Positions 16,646 through 24,374 of a DNA stretch of 64,000 nucleotides are shown here, in pieces (the stretch's first letter is position 1; every line of letters starts with the position of its first letter). A program made the translations under genes and the position numbers. This stretch comes from an uncultured Prevotella sp. GTDB taxonomy: Bacteria; Bacteroidota; Bacteroidia; Bacteroidales; Bacteroidaceae. Below the pieces are notes generated by a model. The model made no database searches. It was not told the origin of the DNA and worked only from the letters and a program-made list of their open reading frames with translations. Location: the NCBI GenBank assembly GCA_944319915.1, contig CALUEY010000033.1:1-64000 (forward strand), in the 5' to 3' direction.

Positions 16646-19372
16646 TTACCTAACCACTACCTTGCGGGCCCTCACGGTGCCGTCGGCATAGGTCTCCTTG
16701 ATGATGTTGAGGCCCTTGGCTGGCGTGGCGAGCTGCGTGCCGTTGATGCTGTACACCTGCGTGCTTACGGGCTTGCCGGCAGCCTCGGTTACCTGGGCGT
16801 CCTTGATGCCGGTGAGCTCGCCGGCGTACATGAGGTAGATGTCGAATACCATCACGCTCGAGAACTCGGCCTGGAACTTAACCCACACCTTGTCGGTGCC
16901 GTCGTAGCTCACGATGTTCTTCTTGATGCGGCGCTGCTTGCTGCCGGCGTTGATGGTGTCGCCCAGCATCACCCAGCTGTCGGCGTCAAGGGTGTCGGTG
17001 GTCACCCAAATGGTGGCCTTGGGGTGGTTGCTGGAGCTTGCGTTGCCGAAGTAGGTAACCACGTCGAACGGGCCCTGGTAAGCCTCGGTGGTCATGATGT
17101 GGCAGCAGTAGGGGTCGTTCTCCACGCCGTCGCTCTTCTGCACGTTGCCGAAGGTGATGCTGTTGTCAGAGGCGCCCTGGTCGAACGAAGTGTCGCCGCG
17201 GTAGCGGCCCTCGGTGTTGGTGTCGTCGATGTCATCGGAAACGGTGATGCGCTCCCAGAGCATGCCCTGGCCGTAAGAGCGGGCCGACCAGCCGTTGCCG
17301 GGCTTCACCTCGGTGAGGATGTTGCGCGGAGTCTTGCTGTCCACGATGATGGTGTCGCTGCCGCTGGGCAGCGTCTCAACGTGCGTCACGGCATCGTAGT
17401 AGTAGTAGCCCTGCTTCTTGCCCTCGGTGTAGTACTTGGTCTTGCTCTCGCCCATCGACCAGTCGGCGGCGTTGGCGTCGAAGTGGGCCAGCACGTCGAG
17501 GCGCTCCTGGCGGCCATTCACCTCAACCTTGAATGGCACGGCCTCAGACACTATCTTGCCGGCAACGGCCGACGCGAAGGCGTAGATGGTAGTTGGGTGG
17601 GTAAGCTCTATCGGGGCGGTGTAGGGAGTAGACTTGGTGGCCTCGTTGTTGCCGTCGAAGTTGTAGTAAACGGTTGCCCCGTCCTCGTTGTTGGTTATGG
17701 TGACGGTGGTGAGGCCCTCTGCCTTCTCTTCGCTGAAGGTAGGCACGGCCGAAGTCTCGTAGAGGCTCACGGCAAGCTCGGCCACCTCGCTGGGGTCGTA
17801 GCCGTCGGCGTAGGCAATGGCCTTTACGGTAACTCCCTCCTGGGCCACGTTGAACGGCTCGGCGTAGAGGGTGCTCTGGTCGGTGGGCGTAGAGCCGTCG
17901 GTGGTGTAGTAAATCCTGGCGCCCTTGGTGGTGGAGGCTATGGCCACGTCGGTGTTCATCTGCTTGTAGCTCTCGGTGAAGGTTGGCGTGCCAGCCTTGG
18001 TTATCTCGGTCTTGTAGGCGTTGGCGGTGCTTACGGCGTTGTACATCAGGGCGTAGGCAGAGGCAAAGTCCTCGTCGCTCTCGATGGTGGCCAGCTCGTC
18101 GTAGGCGTAGGGCAGGAAGATGTAAGAGTTGCGCCCTGCGTTGTGCATGTGGATGGTGGTGGCGGAGCCTGTGGCTGCTATCATCTCGTCGGCGGCGAAG
18201 TAGGAGCCTTCGGGGATGGTTACGCCAGTCATCTCGCTGGGGAAGAGCTTCATGGTGCCGTCGTCAGCCACGAATGGCGCTGAGCCGCCCATGGGGGTGA
18301 AGAGGTCGTTCTGGCGCCATTCCTCGGCCACGGTGGTGGCGCTGGAGCCGGTGGCCGTGGGCTGGCCGTAGCCCCAGTCGGCGTAGAGGCCGGCGTTGCA
18401 GTTCACCATAGGCACGTAGGCTATGGCATCCTTGAGCACGGCGGCAGCGGCGTTGCCCTGTGCTATTGCGCCCGAGACTACCACCACGTTGTACTGCAGG
18501 AGCTGCTCGCGGGTGGGTGCGCCGGCCGAGAGGTCGATGTCGGTCACGGTGACGCCCTTGAACTCGCCGTTGCCGGCCCCGCCCTCAGGGTCGATTATCT
18601 GGCGCGCCAGGTCGTATTCAGGATCGTAGCCGGGGTAGCCGGAGTCGTAAACGTAGGCTATCTGGGCTCCGTCGAGGGCGGGCTTGTCCTCGTTGACGTT
18701 GATGAAGTAGAGGTGGCATCCGTTGGTGTTGTAGATCTGGATGTCGTAGGTGCCGTCGGCGTTGGTGGCGTCGGTGGCGTCGAGCGGCACTTGGTAAGTC
18801 TGCTCCACGTAGGTGGTGGGCATCTCGATGTCGCTGCCGTCGGGTGCCTTGAGCTTGGTGCCCGACGTGCCGCGGCCAAGGTAAAGCTCAACGCCGCGCT
18901 TGTCGGTGTTCTTGTGGCTCTCCATGCCGATGGTGATGGTGGCCCCGGGCTTCACCGACGGTATCACGAAGTAGTTCTTCTTGCTGCCGCCCAGCCAGAG
19001 GTACGACGGGCCGTGGTAGTTCATCATGGCGGCGTCGGTGGTGCTGGCGTTCTGGTAGTTCACGGCTATGGCCAGCGAGCGGTCGGAGGTGTTGGTGTAC
19101 AAGAGGCCCTGCAGCTCCTTTATGGGCTGGCCGTTGGCCATGACCTCGGAGCCCTCGCTGGTGCCCACGGCGTTCACCTCCCAGAAGCAGTTGTCCTTGG
19201 AAAGCTCGGTGGGCTCGGTGCCGTCCTTCTTCTCGATGTCGGACCAGTCGGAACCTGCCTTGAGGTTGCTCACGGTCTCGGCACTCCAGTTGGTGAAGTC
19301 CCAACTGCGGTTCTCGGCCCAGGCGCCGAGCGCCATGGCCAGACATACGCTAAGTGTAAAGATTTTCTTCAT
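16646..19372 (-). CDS. Giant secreted protein, paralogue 1, with chitobiase-type C-terminal domains
   Basis: A 908-residue exported protein (signal MKKIFTLSVCLAMALGAWA). After the signal comes RSWDFTNWSAETVSNLKAGS, matching the N-termini of the paralogues at 20136 and 24375. A central region has YAYVYDSG-like and GYGQPTATGSSATT-like blocks. SYFAADEMIAATGSATTIHM and HNAGRNSYIFLPYAY follow. Two CHB_HEX_C-type modules follow (KGARIYYTTDGSTPT, then GATVYYNFDGNNEAT). It ends VYSINGTQLATPAKGLNIIK...KVVVR. Function unknown; binding to glycans at the cell surface is plausible from the modules only. TATCTTTG lies about 95 nt upstream. Confidence 0.75.
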   Translation of the reverse strand: MKKIFTLSVCLAMALGAWAENRSWDFTNWSAETVSNLKAGSDWSDIEKKDGTEPTELSKDNCFWEVNAVGTSEGSEVMANGQPIKELQGLLYTNTSDRSLAIAVNYQNASTTDAAMMNYHGPSYLWLGGSKKNYFVIPSVKPGATITIGMESHKNTDKRGVELYLGRGTSGTKLKAPDGSDIEMPTTYVEQTYQVPLDATDATNADGTYDIQIYNTNGCHLYFINVNEDKPALDGAQIAYVYDSGYPGYDPEYDLARQIIDPEGGAGNGEFKGVTVTDIDLSAGAPTREQLLQYNVVVVSGAIAQGNAAAAVLKDAIAYVPMVNCNAGLYADWGYGQPTATGSSATTVAEEWRQNDLFTPMGGSAPFVADDGTMKLFPSEMTGVTIPEGSYFAADEMIAATGSATTIHMHNAGRNSYIFLPYAYDELATIESDEDFASAYALMYNAVSTANAYKTEITKAGTPTFTESYKQMNTDVAIASTTKGARIYYTTDGSTPTDQSTLYAEPFNVAQEGVTVKAIAYADGYDPSEVAELAVSLYETSAVPTFSEEKAEGLTTVTITNNEDGATVYYNFDGNNEATKSTPYTAPIELTHPTTIYAFASAVAGKIVSEAVPFKVEVNGRQERLDVLAHFDANAADWSMGESKTKYYTEGKKQGYYYYDAVTHVETLPSGSDTIIVDSKTPRNILTEVKPGNGWSARSYGQGMLWERITVSDDIDDTNTEGRYRGDTSFDQGASDNSITFGNVQKSDGVENDPYCCHIMTTEAYQGPFDVVTYFGNASSSNHPKATIWVTTDTLDADSWVMLGDTINAGSKQRRIKKNIVSYDGTDKVWVKFQAEFSSVMVFDIYLMYAGELTGIKDAQVTEAAGKPVSTQVYSINGTQLATPAKGLNIIKETYADGTVRARKVVVR

Positions 19373-19464
19373 ATTGACTTTATTTGATTGGTTAATGATT
19401 GGTTAATGATTGGCTAATAGGCTGTGCAGGCGGCAGGAGCTCTACCTGCGCGGCCCGTTAGCGG

Positions 19465-19472
19465 CAAAGATA
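19465..19472 (-). promoter_or_regulatory. Promoter -7 element for giant secreted protein 1
   Basis: CAAAGATA on + reads TATCTTTG on the minus strand. The same box, in the context AGCGGCAAAGATA or GCGACAAAGATA, precedes all three giant paralogues. Confidence 0.6.
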
Positions 19473-19593
19473 ATAAACTTGCGGGCTTTATCCGGCCTTT
19501 GCTGGTTAAAAAACACAAAAACCGCCGCCGTTTGGCAATAATCTAAGCAACGAGGCCAAAAATCTAAAAGCCGGATTGTGGCGGGCGATGGCG

Positions 19594-20035
19594 GCAGACA
19601 CTCCCACGCAAACACCCCAACGTAAACACCCACACGTTGCTGCGGGTTTGCAACCACGTAAACACCCACACGAAAACACATCCACGAAAACACCCACACG
19701 TTGCTGCGGGTTTGCAACCACGTAAACACCCACACGAAAACACATCCACGAAAACACCCACACGTAAACACCCACACGTTGCTGCGGGTTTGCAACCCGC
19801 AGCCGTCTGTGGCCGGGTCTGCGACCCGGGGAAGTGATAGAAAGTGAAAGGGAGCGAAAGAACGATGCGACCCAGCAAGTTCCTGCTGGCGAACATTTTT
19901 GGGAAATAAAGCAGGGATCGCGAGGGAGCGCGGGTTGCAAACCCGCAAACGAAAGCAGGCGGGTAGCATACCCGCCTGAACGTGGGAGGGAACGTGGGAG
20001 AACGTGGGAGGGAACGTGGGAGGGAACGTGCGAGA
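19594..20035. repeat. Family C composite repeat between giant paralogues 1 and 2 (one cassette)
   Basis: Left arm: 12-nt-type units around CACCCACACGTAAA and CACGAAAACACC, interrupted twice by GTTGCTGCGGGTTTGCAACC. Cassette (about 19779-19980): palindromes GCGGGTTTGCAACCCGC, CCGGGTCTGCGACCCGG, GCGGGTTGCAAACCCGC and GCGGGTAGCATACCCGC, joined by conserved purine-rich linkers. Right arm: repeated GGAACGTGGGAG. The left-arm CCCACGT is the complement of the right-arm ACGTGGG, so the arms are inverted. No gene is supported here. Confidence 0.85.
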
Positions 20036-20064
20036 CGCATGGTGATGCGCATATCCATAAGCCA

Positions 20065-20100
20065 AGGGCGGCGGGCAACGCCATGGTTGCCCGCCGCCCT
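20065..20100 (-). terminator. Hairpin downstream of giant secreted protein 2
   Basis: A 15-bp perfect stem AGGGCGGCGGGCAAC / GTTGCCCGCCGCCCT with a 6-nt loop, extended by flanking GATATCC/GGATAT complementarity. It lies 36 nt past the stop. An almost identical hairpin follows the next paralogue at 24304. Confidence 0.7.
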
Positions 20101-20135
20101 GCGGATATCTAATGTGATGCCTGTGGCAGGTGGGG

Positions 20136-22757
20136 TTACTTCACCACCACCTTGCGCGTCTTCACGCTGCCGTCGGCGTAGGTTTCCTTGACGATGTTGA
20201 GGCCCGTGGCAGCCTTCGCGAGGCGGGCGCCATTCACGCTATATACCTCGGTGCTCACAGGGGCGCCTGCGGCCTTGCCTGAAATGGTGACATCTTCTAT
20301 GCCGGTGTACTCATGCGACTTCTCGCCCTCGTTCTTCACGAAAATGTCGAATATCATGGCCTTGCCACCCTCGGATGCCACTTTCACGTAAACCATGTCG
20401 GTACCTTCATAAGACAGGATGGTCTTCTTCCAGATACGATCCTTGCCATCCTTGCCGTTGTCGGCTGTGCCGGTGATGTCGTTGGCAATGAGGTTGCCAA
20501 GCTTTGTCCACTCACCATTCAGGGTGTCGGCAGTTACATATACGCCTGCCTTGGCATTGTAGCCAGCCATGTAGACCACCACGTCGAACGGAGCCTGGAA
20601 TGCCACCGTGCTTTGTATGCTTGCCGATGCCGGGTCAGGTACGCCGGCCAAGTTGGATTCCGTAACGCCCTGGAAAGAAACGCAGTTGTTGGTGATTTCG
20701 TTCTCCGAATCATCCTCTGCGGTCTGCGGGTTGTATGCGTTGAAGTCAAGCACATTGTGGCCGGCAGTGTTGTTCTGCCATATCACGGGCTGGCCGTAGG
20801 TCTTTATCTGCCACCCCGTGCCTGGGTTGTGGTAGGTGGGGGTGTCTGCTGGCTTGAAGATGATGGTGTCTTCAGTCTGCTCAAGCACCTCGTCGGTGTA
20901 ATATGGATAGCCATCGATGTCAACGTTGTAGTCACCCGAATTGGCGTCCATGTGCGACACGACATCGAGGCGAACCTTCTCACCCTGCACAGGAACCTCT
21001 ACGGTTACAAGCTCTGACTGGAGCAGGCCATCGGCATCCCTTGCCGCGGTGAAGGCGGTAACCGTGGCGTGCTTGGCGAGCACAAGCGGCTGCGTGTAAG
21101 TGGCCGACTGCTTGGGGTCGTTGCTGCTGCGGTAGTTGTAGTAAACCACGTCGCCCTCGTGGGCTGGGGTGATGGTGACGGTGCTCTTGCCGCTCTCCTG
21201 GGTGTACTCCACCTTGGGTGCGTCGGCCAGCTCGTAGATGTCGATGGCCTGCTCGCGCACGTCGCTCAGCAGGTAGCCGTCGGCAATGGCCACAGCCTTT
21301 ACGGTTACGCCCTTGGCGTTGATGTCGAAGGGTGCGGTGTAGGGGGTGCTGGCCGTGGTAGGCTCAGAGCCGTCGGTGGTGTAGTACATCTGAGCGCCCT
21401 TGGTAGAGCAGTCGAGCGTAACGGTGGTGTACTGGTGGTGGTAAGTCTGGCTTACGCTGGGCCTGTATGCCTGTGCCACCTCGCTCTTGGTCTCGGCCAG
21501 CATCATGATGGCGTTCACGATCATGTCGATGGAGCTGCCGCTCTCGCTCACCTCGTCCGTCTTCGGGAAGGGCAGGAGCATGTAGGCGTTGCGGTCGATG
21601 TTGTGGATGTGGATGGCGGGTGTGCCGTCCATGGTGTAGGCCAGCACGCTGTCGGCTGCGAAGTAGCTGCCTGCGGGTGCGGAGTAGCCCGTTGCGTTGT
21701 AACCGGGGTAGAGCCACTCTATGGTGCCGTCCTCATTGAGGAAAGGCTCCTCGCCTGCCATGGCGCGCTGGAAGAGCGGGCTTTCGAGGGCTGCGCCCTT
21801 AACCTGCACCATGTTCGATGTGGATGCCACTGCCGAGCCGTAGCCCCATGCAGTGTAGAAGTCGGGGCTGAGGTTGAGCACCGGTGTGAAGGCTATGGTC
21901 TGCTTAACGTTCTGCAGGAACTCGTCATCGGCATTCACGTAGGGGCTGAGCAGCACTGCGGTGAGATTGCGGAGCGAGTCAACCGTAAAGGCGCTCACGT
22001 CCTTGCTGAGGTCGATGTTCACCACCTCGTGGTCATACAACTGGCCAAGGGTCTGCAGGGCAGCTCCAACGGCACCGTAACCCTCGGCCTCGCCGCTGCT
22101 GGCGTAAGCCTCGGTGCTTGAGTCGTAAACGTAGCCAATCTTCGGCGTGCCGCCCGTAGGTGCGTCGCCCACGCAGATGTAGAAGATGTGGAAGCCGTTG
22201 GTGGCGCTTATCTTGAGGTCGGTGGGGTCAGCGTTGTTGTTGATGACCACCACGGTGTCCTTCTTGCCTACAGTCTTGAACTCGGTCTGGCCTTCCTCGG
22301 AGGCAAAGCCACTGCTCACCTTGAAGCCGCGTGCCTCCTCGCCGCTGTGCGAGGCGTAGACGATGGTCACCTTCTCGCCCGCAGGCACCGCGGGTATGGT
22401 TACGTAGTCCTCGCCTTTCCTGCCGTTGAGCCAGATGTGGGGGCCGTCGTTGTGCTCAATCACGATGTTGAAGTGCGCGTTGGACTGGGCGCCGATGGTG
22501 AGGCCCTCGGTCTCGGGGATGAGCCAGTCCTGACCGTTCACGCTGGCGTAGAGCGGGCCGGCTGCGCGGGCCTTGCTCTCGTACCACGTACCCTTGTTTG
22601 TCCAGTAGCCCGCACCCGAGGCTGCGTCGGCCTCGAGGTTGGCGATGGTCTCTGAACTGAAGCCTTGGGTGAAGTCCCACAGCGTGCGGACGTCACCTTG
22701 GGCGTAGCTTGCCGCTGCCATGAGCAGGGTAAGCCCTAAAGTAAAGAGTTTCTTCAT
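20136..22757 (-). CDS. Giant secreted protein, paralogue 2, with chitobiase-type C-terminal domains
   Basis: 873 residues from ATG 22757; the longer ORF adds leader translation. Signal MKKLFTLGLTLLMAAASYAQ, then TLWDFTQGFSSETIANLEAD. A central domain has YVYDSSTEAY and AFTPVLNLSPDFYTAWGYGS. SYFAADSVLAYTMDGTPAIH and IHNIDRNAYMLLPFP follow. Then come CHB_HEX_C-type modules (KGAQMYYTTDGSEPT; EGDVVYYNYRSSNDP), a beta-rich C-terminal part with GPFDVVVYMAG-like motifs and the tail VYSVNGARLAKAATGLNIVK...KVVVK. It is closer to paralogue 3 than to paralogue 1. It is likely surface exposed; function unknown. Confidence 0.75.
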   Translation of the reverse strand: MKKLFTLGLTLLMAAASYAQGDVRTLWDFTQGFSSETIANLEADAASGAGYWTNKGTWYESKARAAGPLYASVNGQDWLIPETEGLTIGAQSNAHFNIVIEHNDGPHIWLNGRKGEDYVTIPAVPAGEKVTIVYASHSGEEARGFKVSSGFASEEGQTEFKTVGKKDTVVVINNNADPTDLKISATNGFHIFYICVGDAPTGGTPKIGYVYDSSTEAYASSGEAEGYGAVGAALQTLGQLYDHEVVNIDLSKDVSAFTVDSLRNLTAVLLSPYVNADDEFLQNVKQTIAFTPVLNLSPDFYTAWGYGSAVASTSNMVQVKGAALESPLFQRAMAGEEPFLNEDGTIEWLYPGYNATGYSAPAGSYFAADSVLAYTMDGTPAIHIHNIDRNAYMLLPFPKTDEVSESGSSIDMIVNAIMMLAETKSEVAQAYRPSVSQTYHHQYTTVTLDCSTKGAQMYYTTDGSEPTTASTPYTAPFDINAKGVTVKAVAIADGYLLSDVREQAIDIYELADAPKVEYTQESGKSTVTITPAHEGDVVYYNYRSSNDPKQSATYTQPLVLAKHATVTAFTAARDADGLLQSELVTVEVPVQGEKVRLDVVSHMDANSGDYNVDIDGYPYYTDEVLEQTEDTIIFKPADTPTYHNPGTGWQIKTYGQPVIWQNNTAGHNVLDFNAYNPQTAEDDSENEITNNCVSFQGVTESNLAGVPDPASASIQSTVAFQAPFDVVVYMAGYNAKAGVYVTADTLNGEWTKLGNLIANDITGTADNGKDGKDRIWKKTILSYEGTDMVYVKVASEGGKAMIFDIFVKNEGEKSHEYTGIEDVTISGKAAGAPVSTEVYSVNGARLAKAATGLNIVKETYADGSVKTRKVVVK

Positions 22758-22977
22758 TTTGTTGAAATTGATTTTGATATTTGTATGGTATGATTTCATC
22801 GATTGCCTCACTGCAGTCGCCGCCGGCGGCCCGCCACGGAGCCGCCCTGCGCGGTGCAAGCGTTTGCGTGGGTGGCCCGCTGCCAGCCCCCCCGGTTTAT
22901 AGCAAGTTAGTAATGCCGCCATGCCCGCCGCAGCTTGCGGCCCGCCGCCCTGGGCGGCATGCCTGGTTTTTACGCGA

Positions 22978-22985
22978 CAAAGATA
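22978..22985 (-). promoter_or_regulatory. Promoter -7 element for giant secreted protein 2
   Basis: CAAAGATA on + reads TATCTTTG on the minus strand. It predicts a GC-rich leader of about 220 nt (22758-22977) with several inverted CCGCC/GGCGG segments. This leader could be regulatory, but no known riboswitch was recognised. Confidence 0.55.
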
Positions 22986-23099
22986 TGAAACTTAATGTTG
23001 CCTGCCCTTGCCCCGATGGTTAAAAAAACGTAAAACTCCCGGGGCTTTGGCAATAATCTAAGCTACGGGGGCAAAAACCTAAAACAGACAATGGCCACG

Positions 23100-24252
23100 C
23101 TCAACGAAAACACATCCACGCAAACACCCGCACGCAAACACCCACACGTAAACACACCCACGTTGCTGCGGGTTTGCAACCACGTAAACACAACCACACG
23201 TAAACACACCCACGCAAACACACCCACGTAAACACACCCACGTTGCTGCGGGTTTGCAACCCGCAGCCGTCTGTGGCCGGGTCTGCGACCCGGGAAAGTA
23301 ATAGGAAGCGATAGGGAGTGAAAGAACAATGCGACCCAGCTGGCGCAGCATCCTGCTGGCGAACATTTTTGGGAAATAAAGCGGGGAGCAAGAGGGAGTG
23401 CGGGTTACAAACCCGCAAACGAAAGCAGGCGGGTAGCATACCCGCCTGAACGTGGATGAGAACGTGGGAGGGAACGTGGATGAGAACGTGGGAGGGAACG
23501 TGGGAGAGAGGGAGCGCCACGTTGCTGCGGGTTTGCAACCACGTAAACACCCACACGCAAACACACCCACGTAAACACACCCACGTTGCTGCGGGTTTGC
23601 AACCCGCAGCCGTCTGTGGCCGGGTCTGCGACCCGGGAAAGTAATAGGAAGCGATAGGGAGTGAAAGAACAATGCGACCCAGCTGGCGCAGCATCCTGCT
23701 GACGAACATTTTTGGGAAATAAAGCGGGGAGCGAGAGGGAGCGCGGGTTACAAACCCGCAAACGAAAGCAGGCGGGTAGCATACCCGCCTGAACGTGGAT
23801 GAGAACGTGGATGAGAACGTGGGAGGGAACGTGGGAGGGAACGTGGGAGAGAACGTGTGGGAGAACGTGGGCGAGAGGGAGCGCCACGTTGCTGCGGGTT
23901 TGCAACCACGTAAACACCCGCACGTAAACACACCCACACGTAAACACACCCACGTAAACACACCCACGTAAACACACCCACGCAAACACACCACACGTAA
24001 ACACACCCACACGTAAACACACCCACGTTGCTGCGGGTTTGCAACCCGCAGCCGTCTGTGGCCGGGTCTGCGACCCGGGAAAGTAATAGGAAGCGATAGG
24101 GAGTGAAAGAACAATGCGACCCAGCTGGCGCAGCATCCTGCTGACGAACATTTTTGGGAAATAAAGCGGGGAGCGAGAGGGAGCGCGGGTTACAAACCCG
24201 CAAACGAAAGCAGGCGGGTAGCATACCCGCCTGAACGTGGATGAGAACGTGG
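23100..24252. repeat. Family C composite repeat: three tandem cassettes between giant paralogues 2 and 3
   Basis: Cassettes begin at about 23242, 23585 and 24027 with GTTGCTGCGGGTTTGCAACC. Each carries the four hairpins GCGGGTTTGCAACCCGC, CCGGGTCTGCGACCCGG, GCGGGTTACAAACCCGC and GCGGGTAGCATACCCGC. Linkers include AGTAATAGGAAGCGATAGGG and GAACATTTTTGGGAAATAAA. Left arms are CCCACGTAAACA units and right arms GAACGTGGGAGG or GAACGTGGATGA units, with copy number differing between cassettes. There is no protein-coding support; the ORFs seen are translations of the repeat. Confidence 0.9.
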
Positions 24253-24303
24253 AAGCCTAAACTTAGGGAAGAGATGCATGGTGATGCGCACATCCATAAG
24301 CCA

Positions 24304-24339
24304 AGGGCGGCGGGCAACGCCATGGTTGCCCGCCGCCCT
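24304..24339 (-). terminator. Hairpin downstream of giant secreted protein 3
   Basis: The stem AGGGCGGCGGGCAAC / GTTGCCCGCCGCCCT is the same as at 20065, again about 36 nt past a stop codon. Together with the flanking sequence CATCCATAAGCCA it forms a duplicated 3' module. Confidence 0.7.
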
Positions 24340-24374
24340 GCGGATATTTATGTGAAAAACGGTTCCGATGGGGT

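Noticed and set aside
19506-20084. Cys/Val-rich open frames (CGCLRG, GVFVDVF patterns) across family C repeats
   Set aside because: All frames are translations of the same repeat and are interrupted differently in each copy; no homology and no conserved start.
23100-24252. CRISPR array
   Set aside because: Repeats of about 12 nt with palindromic inserts were considered, but there are no unique spacers of constant length, no leader and no cas genes.
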